Assembly: GCF_029784155.1 (NCBI RefSeq) | Contig: NC_073692.1 | Span: 418,372,352 to 418,436,351, forward strand | Reading direction: 5' to 3' | DNA from: Uranotaenia lowii | Taxonomy: Eukaryota > Arthropoda > Insecta > Diptera > Culicidae | DNA length: 64,000 nucleotides | Shown: positions 34,873 to 46,019 of the stretch, piece after piece | Layout of the letters: each line of letters begins with the position of its first letter | Numbering within the stretch: the first letter of the stretch is position 1 | Translations under genes and position numbers: made by a program | The notes under the pieces: generated by a model | Seen by the model: the letters and a program-made list of their open reading frames with translations, nothing else | What the model was told of the DNA's origin: nothing | Database searches by the model: none

Positions 34873-37131
34873 TCATTCATGTTGTGAGTGTTCATTTTGA
34901 GAGATATTTTGGGAGAACTTTTTCTGTTTTTGTTTGTGTTGGTTTAGTCTGTCAAAGATCGCAGCATAGGCTGTGTTGAGATTATCTACGTCTGCTCGTT
35001 TGTTTACACTTTTTTCGGCTATGTAAATGTGACACATCTCTAGGAATTCTAGGTTTTTGTGTCTGAGTGTGCTGTCGATAATTCGGGTATTAGGCAGATC
35101 GAACTTGTGTTTGTAATCAATACAATGTTCGATCAGGGCTGATGTTTGCTTTAATTTTTCCTGAAGAGAGATTGTGTTTGGGTCTGTGTGAGCTATGGAG
35201 TCTATCTGGTTCATTAGCGTTTTGTGTCCGGAGAGCCTATCGCACAGTCTCTGACGTGTTAGGCCAATGTATTGGTGGTCACAGTTGAGACAGGGTATGG
35301 AGTATATGAGTTTGGATCTATCCTCTTTGAGGATGGGATCTTTCATTTTGCTGTATAGGTTTGCTATGGAATTAGTCTGTTTGCTTGCGATGACGATGGA
35401 TGGATAGTCGAGCTTCAACATTTTTCCCAACTTTTCCGTTAAATTGGGAATAAATGGAATTGAGAAATACCTGGTTGGCTTGGGAATCGATGGTATGCTG
35501 TCTTCCGGATTATTTGGAGTGGACTTGGCTGGATTTGTTGGTGATTGCTCTGGATTATTGGATGGATCGTTCTGGTGAAGTGAAGTGGCTATGAGTTGGT
35601 ATGCTGGGATTTCTTCGATCATGTTTGCTGTGTTTTGGTCGGTGGATGGTGGCTCGGTGATGCGGTTTGGCTGGCTGGAGTTTAATCGGTCGATTTGGAG
35701 GATATGCTGTTTTGTTGTGCTTTGGCTTGGGTGATTTTCTTGCACGGTTGGTGGGGCTGCAGGTGATGGATCGGTTGGTGGTTCGGCTGGTGGCGGTTCT
35801 GCAGGAGGTGGATTGGCGGATGGTGGATCGATGGCACTTGTTTTCATGATGTTTAGAACAGTATGAGTAGGTGGCTCGGTGGGTGGTACGATGGGTTGAA
35901 CATCAGTTTGGGGAGGTGTAGTGATATTTTTCTGTTGTTGTAGGTTGATGAAGCGGTTTATGAGGGTCTTGGGGTAGTTATTCATCTGTAGGATTTCATG
36001 AATAACTTGGATCGGATTCTGTTCTGTTGGATTTCGTGACATGAAGGTGACTCGGTGGATGAAATTCCTGGCGACGTTGATCTTGTGTTTGAGTTGGTGG
36101 CAAGAATCGTAGCTTAGCATACGTCCGGAAGCTATGCTTTTCTTGTACCATTCTGTAGTTAATTTTTGGTTAGGTTTTCTGGTAACTATCATGTCGAGGT
36201 ATGGTAGCCGGTTGTTTTCCTCGGTTTCCATGGTAAATTGTAATCTGGGTTCTTGAGCGTTGAAATATTCTAGGACTTGTTCTTTAGAATCTTTGGGTAT
36301 GGCTAGGAAAAGATCGTCAACATATTTCTTCAGGAAAGGTATTTTGAAAGGTAGTTGTGCTAATGCTCGGTCGATTATCCCTTCCAGGCATATCTCAGCT
36401 AGAATTGGACTCAGGCTACTCCCCATGGCGGTCCCAAAAGTTTGGATATAGGTTTGATTTTTATATTGAAAATAGCTTGAGCTCATGCAAAATTCGATCA
36501 TCTCGAGGAACAAATCTAGGTTTATGTTGGTATCAATTTCGTTCCATCGTTCGATTATGGTTTTGGTAACCAGATGTCTGGGAACATTAGTGAAGAGTGA
36601 GACCACATCCAATGAGACGATTATGTACCCTTCTGGTAGAGTCACTGAGTTGACTTCCTCGCAGAAAACGAATGAACTCGAGGTGTTGTACTTTCCTTTG
36701 CAGGAAAGGAGTATGTTGGCTAGGAATTTTGATAGCCGATGGGTGGGTGCAGTTACGTTGGGTATGACGGGTCTCAAAGGTAGGTCTTGCTTATGAGCTT
36801 TGGGTTGTCCATAGATTCTGGGACAAACTGAATCAGAGGTTTGCAGAGACTTTTTTGTCTTTTTATCGATGAGGTTTAATTTGTGAAGGCGTTTGACAAA
36901 GTCGTTGCTTTTATTTTTGAGGCGATTTGTAGGATCTTTCTTAAGTTTTTCATATGTGGTAGCATCACTGACAAGCTCTGACATCTTCTTTTCATAGTCT
37001 TTGGTATACATAATGACAGTTTTGTTACCTTTGTCTGAGCATAGCACACATAGTTCTGGATGAGATTTAAGAAAGGCAGAACTTTTCTGTCGGGCATTCT
37101 GATAGAATTTGGTCAGACAAATTATTGGTTA
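34873..37131 (-). pseudogene. Penelope-like element polyprotein: RT plus GIY-YIG endonuclease, 5' truncated
   Basis: The frame is open from about 37131 to the stop at 34873. No ATG is credible as the start. Residues upstream of 37047 (KSSAFLKSHPELCVL) run directly into the conserved SDKGNKTVIM block, so the normal N terminus is missing. Counting from 37047, RT motifs are SLDVVSLFTNVP (about 145), GTAMGSSLSPILAE (about 205), YVDD (242-245) and LPYLDMIV (281). Residues about 378-525 form a linker rich in P, T and N, with PPAEPP-type repeats. The endonuclease follows, with IYSIPCLNCDHQYIGLTRQR (about 581-600) and a late NLEFLEM block. Except for the truncation, the frame has no stop or shift over 2.2 kb, so it is comparatively young. 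Confidence 0.85.
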
Positions 37132-37139
37132 CGTCAGTT

Positions 37140-38779
37140 ATTTATGAATTTACAAAAACATTCAATTCTCACCCTAGTAAGAAAAAGGGGTAAGTTGCAA
37201 CCCCTACTTGCAAGTTGCAATGCCTACTGATACCTTAAAAATGGAGAAAACCTTTCCATTTATTTTTTTCTTTTTATCTTTTATAAAAAAAGAAGTTATG
37301 AAGCAAATAAAAAAGTGGCCCATGATACCCCACTCTCCCCTACATATTCACACACTCGTTTTGTCAACATTTGTGTTGCTAATCACATGGCACACCAGGT
37401 GGTTTTGACAAAAATCAGGACACCGCGATAAAAAAAATTAGGATTTTCAGAACAAAACTTAATCGATGGAAATGCAGCTCTGTTTACACTGCAGACAAAA
37501 AGTGAAATTCAGCTAATAAAGGCGCCTACAACTATGCAACTGAAGCGAGCAGAACCTTAGTGTACCTGCAGTTTATATCGAAAAACACCACTGATATATC
37601 ATCTAAAAACCTAAGATTACATCGGTTAAACTGTTCTATAATTGTTTCGTTCGATGATTTCATTATATTACTTTAAATTCAGTTATATATTTTTATGAAA
37701 ATCAGGACAATTCAAGCGTTTTGGAAAAATCAGAACAAATCCTGAATAAAAAGGATACCTGGCATCTCTGTGTTTATGTGTGGAATGCCCATTAGACTGG
37801 TTCAGCTCATCTATTCGAGTTTTTGTCGGGCGGTAGAAGTTTTCTAAAAAAAAGTTGTTGCATAAAGTTGCAAAAATTAAGCCCAATAGAATATTTGTAA
37901 CATCTGATACAGCAACAAAACTTTGAGTTTTCGGACTTTTTTAAAAGCACTTTTTGCTGAAAAAAAAAATAAATAAATAGAAAAATAAGCAAACAAGTGT
38001 CATATATAATTCCTCCTCCTATAGAAGGAATCAGAATAAATGCAAGGAAAACTCATAGCATACTTAACAAATTTTAGCAAACAAAATTCATATTTACCAC
38101 AATAATCTTTTTGTCAAAAGATATATTGAAATCAAAATTACATGAATTCACACTTCAAAACAATAGTGATCCATTCCTTTTTTTTCGTTTTTAACTTTAA
38201 CGGAAATTAATTGGATTGTTTTCTCATGCATCGTAAACTATGTTAAGCACTCGTAGTTTTTTGCCCGAATTTGGAATTTTTCCATCCCGAGAATCTGGAG
38301 AAGTATTTGTTTCAGTTTTTATGAAACTCTCAGAGACCTTTATGCAAAGCTAAATGTTTGGTGGTATGTGAGACTTTGCAGTTTGATGAAGATCGAAAAG
38401 TCAAATTTTGCATTCATTTGCAGAATTGCTGTATCTGTCTCGTTAGCTAACGGGAAAATAAAAGTTTATCAAAATACAAATAAAAATAGTTCTTAGAAAG
38501 CCTTTGTTTTGTTATAAAACTACGTAACCCTCAATAAGTTTTAAATTTAAGGCACTCACACGTTATCACTTGTTCGCACTCTATGAAGATTAATCAGTTG
38601 AAATTTCCAAAATAGTAGGTACAAGAATAAATGAACAATTCCGAACAAATATTCACACTTATGACGCTTAATAACATAAAAATATTGTAAAAATAACCTC
38701 AATTCTATCCTATCTATTTGAATTAAAAACGACACTTTTAATGTATCTGAATATTAATACATCATAAGCATATCAGAAT
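37140..38779. other. AT-rich DNA with possible MITE remnants
   Basis: No gene is seen. Near 37395-37440 and 37695-37780, phrases such as AAAATCAGGACA and, reversed, GATGCCAGGTATCC recall the TTGCCA-type MITE family, with CAGGACA/TCCTGA words spaced about 300 bp apart. A tandem of GTTGCAA words lies at 37193-37220. Otherwise nothing is recognised. Confidence 0.35.
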
Positions 38780-39487
38780 ACCTACCTACCTACCTAAGGG
38801 TCCAGCGCCGATAGACCGGCGCATAGGGCTGAGATAAAAGATCTCCACTGCTGGCGATCCGGAGCCAGCGTCTTCACTTGCTGCCAGCCGAGGTTCTCGT
38901 CAACTGTGCAGATTTCAGCGGCTAGACTTCGCCGCCACGAGCTTTTGGGCCTGCCTCTTCTTCGATGCCCATCTGGATTCCAGTCAAACGCTTCTCTGCA
39001 AATCTCGTTTTCATCTCTTCGCAGCGTGTGCCCAATCCATCTCCACTTACGTTCCCGAATCTCGATTTCTAGCGCCTTTTGATGACACCGGCGATGAAGT
39101 TCAACGTTTGACATCCAGTTGCCAGGCCACCAAGCGCGGATGATGTTCCGCAGGCAGCGATTCACAAAAACTTGCAGTTTTCGCGTCGTCACCGCATATG
39201 TGCACCAAGTTTCACACCCGTACAGCAATACGGATTTGACGTTTGAGTTGAAGATTCGGATCTTAGTTCGTAGAGAGATCTGGCGTGACCGCCAGATGTT
39301 TCGGAGACTCGCAAACGCAAATCGGGCTTTTCTGATCCGGGTCTCGATGTCCTTCTTGGTCCCACCATCAGGCGTAATCTGGCTATCAAGATACTGGAAG
39401 CACTCCACTGTCTCAACCTGTTGTCCAGCTACCACGAAATTGGAACGGTTTTCTGTATTGATTTCCATCGACTTGGTCTTTCCGACG
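38780..39487 (-). pseudogene. RTE-type LINE, 3' fragment (RT thumb to C terminus)
   Basis: The minus-strand frame from VGKTKSMEIN onward is open to a stop at 38794. It shows QYLDSQITPDGG, then VLLYGCETW, NRCLRNIIRAWWPGNW and RKWRWIGHTLRRDE, the familiar C-terminal landmarks of RTE-type polyproteins. The open frame extends further upstream only because it reads through the adjacent CCGG repeat by chance, so that part is not RTE. The element ends in a TAGG tandem tail (minus strand, 38780-38795), typical of RTE elements. Severe 5' truncation removed the endonuclease and the RT catalytic core. Confidence 0.7.
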
Positions 39488-39608
39488 TTTTGATCAAAAT
39501 TTTCCAGATATTGCCCGGATTCTGGGTTAAAAAATTTGAAATCGCATTTGAGGCCCTGATTGGCCCGGCCAGGTACGTGCGAGAAAAATTTTGATTTATG
39601 CATACATT
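39488..39608. mobile_element. CCGG-rich dispersed repeat, type A, second copy
   Basis: Collinear with 30355-30475 with scattered substitutions. It lies exactly between the RTE fragment and the 3' end of the I-clade element. Confidence 0.6.
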
Positions 39609-39699
39609 TTATTTTTTAAATTTATTTATGTTAGGTTAAATATAATATAGTGGTACTCCATTTTTCTTACCAAGCGTGCCATACTTTAGTTTTAACAAG

Positions 39700-40114
39700 T
39701 AGTTTTCCATCAGAACCTGTAATCTCTTTTTTAAAAATTCTTTTCGATCTACCCTCGTTAGCAAGACAGTCGGCCTTTTCGTTTCCAAGGATACCAGCAT
39801 ACCCTGGAATCCACACTAGGCTTATCATTCTTTATTCTAGATTCAACTCGACTGATTGCACCCATGAATTTCGTGATTTTCCAGACTCAATTGCTCTTAA
39901 GCAGCTTGCACTATATGACACACTTTTTGTTTTTAGGCGAATTTTTAATGGTCATAAGAATTGCCATAGTTTCAGCACAAAAAACAGAACAAGTATCCGG
40001 TAATCTTTCACTTTTAGTGAATTTTTCGGAAAAGATACCAAAACCTGTTGTACCGCTTGCTTTTGAACCATCAGTGAATATTTTCACACAGTCTGGGTAT
40101 GCATTTTTAATCAA
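39700..40114 (-). pseudogene. I-clade ORF2: RNase H domain
   Basis: Minus-strand frames read KIFTDGSKASGTTGFGIF, then FCAETMAILM, then, after a frameshift near 39911, VWIPGYAGILGNEKADCLANEGR. These supply the D, E and late D positions of RNase H. An RNase H after the RT distinguishes the I and LOA groups from jockey. The degenerate RT connection domain lies upstream at 40115-40775. Confidence 0.75.
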
Positions 40115-40775
40115 TTCATTGTAAACTGATACGACTTTATAAGAGTTATCTCCTGCTCAAACTTGGCGGCAATTGACCAGTCAATAATTGGTTTTTTATA
40201 GTCCCATCTATGTGGTCCCCATCTGATCAAAGGTGAAATTTTAGGAAAACTACATGAAGTTATTGCTTCAAAAGATGTGCTAACTCTTTTTGTCAAGACA
40301 AGATCTTCTAATGATCGTCCCATTTCAAGCATTCTTTAGCAATTCTAGCTTCAGTTAATGCTACTAGATAGCCGAAGGGAAGTTGACCAACTTCGCATAG
40401 CATGGATTTGGTAGGAGTTGTGCAAAAAGCTCCTGATGCTAAACGCATAGTTTTGTTATACACTGGCTCTAAAATAGGTAGTACACGTTCTTTTTTCTAC
40501 CAGCTCCAATGCCGTACAATATTCGGGGAACAACAATACTTTTAACGATCCTTATCGGCGTTTCTCTGGAGCCTCTTACTTTAAAACCAATCATTTTTTA
40601 AACATTTATCATATTAGAAGCAGACTCCCGTCTTTCTTTGGCATGCTTCATAAAATTCATTTTATTATCAAAAGTAACACCCAGGATTTTGAGTGATTTG
40701 ACTGTTGGAATGGTAAGATCACCTACAGTGATCTCTGGAACATGTCCGCGATGACGACGATTGTGACACATACAT

Positions 40776-41645
40776 ATGCTACAGTTGGTATTTTTCTATC
40801 GCAACACGGAAACCTACAGATGTTAGCCAGTGGATTACTTTTTCAGCGGCATGCTGAATTTTGGTTCTAAGCGGTCTTCTCTGTTTACCATAAGCTACCA
40901 GCAGAATATCATCGGCATAAGTGATAATTTGGACATTTTTAGGGATAATTTCAAAAATAGGATTCATTGCAATAAGAAATAGTGCTACCGAAAGTACTGA
41001 TCCCTGAGGAATGCCTTGAGCTGCGGTTCGCAAAGATGAGTAATTAGAACCGATACGTACTTTAAAAGATCGGTTAATTAAAAAGTTTTTTAAGAAAATT
41101 AATATTCTCCCGGAGGAAATCATTTTTGTGAGCGTGGAGGTTACTGCTTCTCTATTCAGAGTATCTCGAGATGTTGATTTTCTCTTATCAGTACCAAGTC
41201 CTGCTCTAAATGCATACTGCCGAGGATCTAGTAATTTTCTATCTTATAATTCAATAACTAAGCGTCTGTTAATTATTTTTTCTAAAACTTTCCCTAAGCA
41301 ACTAATCAATGAAATTGGACGATAATCATCAGGACTTCCACTTTTCTTATTTTTTTTTTTTGTGAATAGGAACAAAAATAGATTCTGTCCAATTGTTGGG
41401 TATTTTGCCAGATTCTCATAACGCGTTGTAAGTCTGTAGTAAGAATAGTCTTCCAGACAAAGGTAGGTTTTTCAAAAGAGGATAACCAATATCGTTGCTT
41501 CCTGTGCTTTTACTAGAACATTTATTAAGGGCCATGTCTTATTCTTCAAGGGTAAGGTCCTGGTTATATTCTAACTCAGTATCGAAGGTAAAAGGCATGT
41601 TAGGAATCACGTGATGAATATTGTAACGGGTTAATAATGCAAAAC
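40776..41645 (-). pseudogene. I-clade ORF2: reverse transcriptase
   Basis: Across several frames the minus strand gives NMPFTFDTELE, IPNNWTESIFVPIHKKK, DDYRPISLISCLGKVLEKI, QYAFRAGLGT, AAQGIPQGSVLS and ITYADDILLVAYG. These are RT motifs 1 to C in the correct order. The last 345 bp (40779-41123) are an uninterrupted frame. Stops occur after TLEE (about 41540) and after LVIEL (about 41240), and an A-run slip at about 41350 shifts the frame. Confidence 0.8.
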
Positions 41646-41649
41646 CTTT

Positions 41650-43620
41650 TCTTTGTAAGACCAATATCAAGAACACATTGATTTGACATAAACGACTGTA
41701 AATATTAGTATAATTCGGAACTTAACAATCTTACTAAAATAAATAAGCATAAAATTAAATTATTTCATTTCGAAAACGAAAACATTTCGACATTCATATT
41801 TCAAGCGCCACCCTAGACGAACAATCATCAAAACCATTAACACGCTATTGAAGGCTTTAGATCAACCAACACACTTCCAACTTTAAACGTGTGGCTTAAG
41901 ACGCCGTTTTCCGTAGATCACCTACGGCAGACTTTGTTTGCATCAGGTGAATGACCTCCTTCGGGATGCGTTGTGAACCTAAAGTTTGGGGAAGAAAAAG
42001 ATTGGTTTCTAATTTCGGATTTGGAAGGGGAAGACAAGGGCTATCCGAGAATTTGCGAGAGAGGATTTAATTGTTTAACTTCGCGATTTGACTAAGTCGG
42101 ATCGGGTGGTTCCGGTCACGAAGTTAAGCTAATCCAGTAAGCCAGATGACGAAAAGATCTCCCGACCCATTTATTCCCGGTGATTAGCGTAGGCGAGATC
42201 GGTGATCTTTCATCGTGAAAATAAGTCAGACTTGGTAATTTCGAACACTTGTGATTTCGTTTATCAGTACCTTTAATTAATTATCTCTCTCGAATAGCCT
42301 AGAACTAGAAAGCATAGGAAGTGGTATTGAAGTGGCAACAGTTGCTAAGAGGTGTTGTCTACCAAAAGGTACATATGTCGTGGAGATGATCGCGCAATTG
42401 GAGCGCTGTGTAAAACTCAGTTCGTTTTCCTGACAGATTCCGCCAAGAATCCACTACAGCCACCTAGGAGAGATCGTCTTACGCCGAGCCACGTCGTTAA
42501 GAGCACCGACAGATTCCCTGAACGTCACACCGGCTAGCAGACACAAACACCCTAGCCAAACAGTACGCCTTCAGAACCACCGCGCCGCGGTCTTCTCGGG
42601 ACTACGAGAGCCGCGGTCATTTTTCATCGTCGTTGTCAACCAACAGCAGACCACGACGGCTAGCTAGAGAACATCTTCTCTAGCTGCGCCGCAATCCGCC
42701 GACCAAAAGGTTTCGTTGGATCACCGCAGCAGAACTACCACCATATGGCTGTCAACTAGCGTGGTAAGCCAGGAGAGCCGCAGTAGTTCACCGAAGAACA
42801 GCAAAAACAGTGAGGTAATGGCTGCCCAAAACGCCACGAATAATTAAGGAAAACGTGAGTACTGGACATACAAACAACATGTTGTTCCAGCGATCGCTTT
42901 GAACCGTTTGTTTTCCGCCCGCAACTTTTGCAAGATTATCTATTAAATTAGATAGATCTATTAAATCGGCAGACTTTGGAATTAGTCGGACTGGCGTGCC
43001 GCATAAAGTAGCCATATTATCGAATTTTGTCATTCGTTTCACACGAAATAATAACAAGTGGAAATGAACATTGGACGCATCTTTATCGTACAAACCACCT
43101 AACATCTCCACCACGAACACCACTAGAAAAGTTTGAGAGAGAAGGAAAAGCTTAGGCCTAAATAACACACTACAAATGTAAATAAACACGACAGAATAAA
43201 ATGGAATGTTTTCGCAAAAATGTAAGTCGGCTCCGATAAGTCTCGAAGGAAACGAACATTTGGGAATGCACAATTAATTAAGGTATTGGGAAAGGGGGTT
43301 ACAAGTTGTTCCTTTTTGTTCGCGTAATTTTAATTTCACTTCATTTACTGCGGAGGCTGGCAGCGAATCCAGTCACCATCATTCTTTCGCTAAGCCAGGG
43401 TAGAGGGCGGAGTCTTGTACGGAGGCTTAAACCCTGGTAGTTTATCTTTGGGCCGAACAACAGCTAACTCCCCTTTCAACGAATTTCTGCAGGGTTTCGT
43501 CTCGTCTTCGGGGCGGCCTCAAAAGGCCTCATCAGCTGGGCAAACCAAAGCAGGGTAGGTGGTCTTCCATCCGGAAGTGGCGCTTAATCCACCCACTTAA
43601 AAACGGAAGTGTGTCGGGGC
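41650..43620. mobile_element. About 2-kb insertion splitting the I-clade element
   Basis: I-clade coding similarity stops near 43620 (after ADHFEKTSSSSD) and resumes near 41650 (before NMPFTFD). The intervening DNA is GC-richer and has no recognisable domain. It includes complementary runs such as CCGCGGTC...GACCGCGG-like words at 42585-42620. A 161-codon minus frame (42788-43273) is not recognisable. It could be a solo LTR or a non-autonomous element. I could not find terminal repeats or a target duplication, so the edges are approximate. Confidence 0.5.
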
Positions 43621-43990
43621 TCTCGTTATAATATCAGAGGAGCTACTAGTTTTCTCGAAATGATCTGCTAAAGTTTCAGCTACCTTGATAGGATCGCTTG
43701 TAAGAGTCGATTTCTGTGTCGACCTTGAAGTGCGGCAATTCTGTTCCAAATAAAGAATTAATAGAAGGATCTGTACTAAGGTTCAATTCCTCGACAAAAT
43801 TAGTCCAGTTTCAACAATTAGCTCCTTTTACGATTTTCTCGAAATACAATAAGGGCTTTTTGAAAATCAAGATTATTTGGACTAAGCCGACGTAGTGACC
43901 TGAGAACTTTACGTCGGGATTTAATAGCAGATGCTACTTCAGTATTCCACCACGGAACATATTTTTCACCTAATCGACCACTGGATTAAG
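43621..43990 (-). pseudogene. I-clade ORF2: linker between endonuclease and RT
   Basis: The minus strand gives an EKYVPWWNTEVASAIKSRRK block and LRRLSPNNLDFQKALIVFRENRKR, followed by a degenerate stretch ending ETLADHFEKTSSSSD. The PWWN and FxxxR segments are standard between endonuclease and RT in I and jockey elements. At least one frameshift and several stops are present. Confidence 0.65.
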
Positions 43991-44029
43991 GAATACTAGA
44001 GGAAGCAGCTTTATGAATTAGATTTAAAC

Positions 44030-44705
44030 ATTTGAGGAGATAAAATTTCATTCACATTAAGAGAAGCATTCAGGAAATCTTGATATTTAACCCAATCAGC
44101 TTTATCAAATAACCATTTAGGGGCACATTGAACAGGGAGAAAGTTATTTATGGGAAACAATCACTACCACACAAGTCGTTTTCTACACACCATTTAGTAC
44201 TACCTGGAGTAGCGGACGTCAACGTTAGAGCAACAGCTGATTCGCTACCGTCGGCTAGGCTAAAAAAAGTCATGGAATCATCGTTTAAGATATTCAGGTT
44301 AAATTCATCAATAACACTTATCATAATTTTCCCACGTGCATTGGTGGAAAATCCGCCCCAAAGCTCAGAATGAGTTTAAGTCAGTTTTAAGAGAATTATT
44401 ATCACGAGACGGCGGAATGTAAATTGACACAAAAGTATGATCTCTGGGGAAATTTATTGTCAGAGCAATAGCTTGCATAGGGGAAATCTCGTTTAGCAGC
44501 TATTACTACTCCACCCCATCCTGTTAATTGCGTGGGAGGTTTACAAAACAAATCATAATTGGGATCGAAAATACGACAGTTCGGTTGACACAATGTTTCT
44601 TGAAGCCAGATTACGTTAGGGTTAAATCGTTTTACTAGGAGTTGAAGCTCTGAGTGGCGAGCTCTATAACCTATAAGGTTCCACTGTAGAGCTATAAACA
44701 CTTGA
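44030..44705 (-). pseudogene. I-clade ORF2: APE-like endonuclease
   Basis: The uninterrupted frame 44402-44701 begins MFIALQWNLIGYRARHSELQ and includes VIWLQET (the catalytic E) and GWGGVVIA. Downstream, in shifted frames, FNLNILNDDSMTFF and a PGSTKW-like segment follow. This is the N-terminal half of ORF2. The initiating methionine is plausible, since I-element ORF2 commonly starts just before the QWNL block. Confidence 0.75.
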
Positions 44706-44838
44706 GAGATGCCATGATTGTTAATTGTACATATATAGAGGAGATATTAGGACTGATATCCATAAGAAGAGAAGAGAAAAAAATGTGGGAACCTTTAACC
44801 TCAGAAGAGAAAAACAGAACAAATATTGAGAGACCATG

Positions 44839-46011
44839 CTACTCCATCATTTGATTTTGAGAATCGTAGAGATTGTGACAATTTTTTTCTGCTTTTTGGT
44901 ACACTTGTTTCTTCAAGGGGAGTGAACTGCAGCCGTTACGCTTGTACTGCTCGGGTAGAGGACTTTTCTGGCGTTTGTTACCTTTGTTATCTTCGGTGTT
45001 GGCAGTGTTGAAAGCACGTTCGTTCAATGGCAATATCTGAAGCTCGGTGGCTGGATCTTGGAAGATGGTTGGAGTGGCAGCAAGTTGACAAGGTTCTCGA
45101 TCTTTTTTTTAGGTGGCGACTTCGTTGATGAGCTTTTCGAGCAAAGCTCCCAGCTTAAAGATTTACTTTTCTTTCTCCGCAAGCTTTTCGGTGAGTTCCA
45201 AAACGGCTGGGGTTCTTTGGAGATTCAGACGTGACTGGACAGAACTCATTTCCTGACTACGTAAGAGTTGATATCTTTTTCTAGCTTCCTCGTACGAGAC
45301 GTCATTATCAATCTTGATTTTGACTTTAGCCATCTCTTCTGATTACCGGCGACATTCTCTTGACCTAGAGCTATGGGCGCCATTGCAATTTGTACAATAG
45401 GGCTCAGCTCGACAAGGCACATCTGATATTTCATGCTCCTTGGAGCACTCGGGGCATATTGGAGAATTTTTGCAAAACTTTCTTCCATGGCCAAATTGAT
45501 GACACTGGCCGCATTGAAAGGGACTTGGGTAATAGGGGCGGGTTTTGATTCTCAAAAAACCGAAGGTTATCGTTTCTGGGACCGTGGTACCCTGCAGGGT
45601 GAGCAATATCGTGGAAGTTGGGAGAAGCTTGGATTTATTTTTCGGATTCTTCATAAGAAAGCGTTTAACTTCAATCACTCGTTGAGATTTTAAATCTTGA
45701 TACAACTCCTCATCACTAATTTGGAGACCATATTGGCAACTAATTATGCATTTACGGATATTTAGCGTGTCGTGATAGCAGATCGTAATAGCAGATCCAT
45801 TAATCAGTTGTTTAAGTTCCAGCAGTTTTTCGATTTGACGAGTTTGACGAACTTTTAGAACATACAGGGTTTCTTTTCGTTTCAGGACGAGTATCTTCGA
45901 TCTGTCCAACTGCTTGCTCGATCGACTTTTTGATAATAAATGGATTATCAGGTAGACCACAACTCTCAACTTGACGAACATAATTCCAAAAATTCGCTTG
46001 GTCCATGGCAA
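44839..46011 (-). pseudogene. I-clade ORF1: gag-like nucleic-acid-binding protein
   Basis: The frame 45343-46011 ends in three zinc knuckles: CGQCHQFGHGRKFC, CPECSKEHEISDVPC and CTNCNGAHSSRSREC. These are the hallmark of I-clade ORF1, which coats the element RNA. Just after, in another frame, VSYEEARKRYQ appears, a conserved gag tail segment, followed by a charged region to 44839. At least two frameshifts and stops (after ECRR and after LAEKEK) interrupt it. The N-terminal 70 residues of the long frame are partly out of register. Confidence 0.7.
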
Positions 46012-46019
46012 CCGTTTGT

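Noticed and set aside
34746..36796. Plus-strand frames opposite the Penelope-like element
   Set aside because: Shadows of the minus-strand coding sequence, which has clear RT and GIY-YIG motifs.
39510..39603. N-terminal extension of the RTE frame upstream of VGKTKSM
   Set aside because: This part is the CCGG-rich dispersed repeat also found at 30355-30475, read through by chance.
42788..43273. 161-codon minus-strand frame as a membrane protein gene
   Set aside because: Hydrophobic residues come from T-rich sequence. There is no recognisable family, and it lies in an insertion of unknown type.
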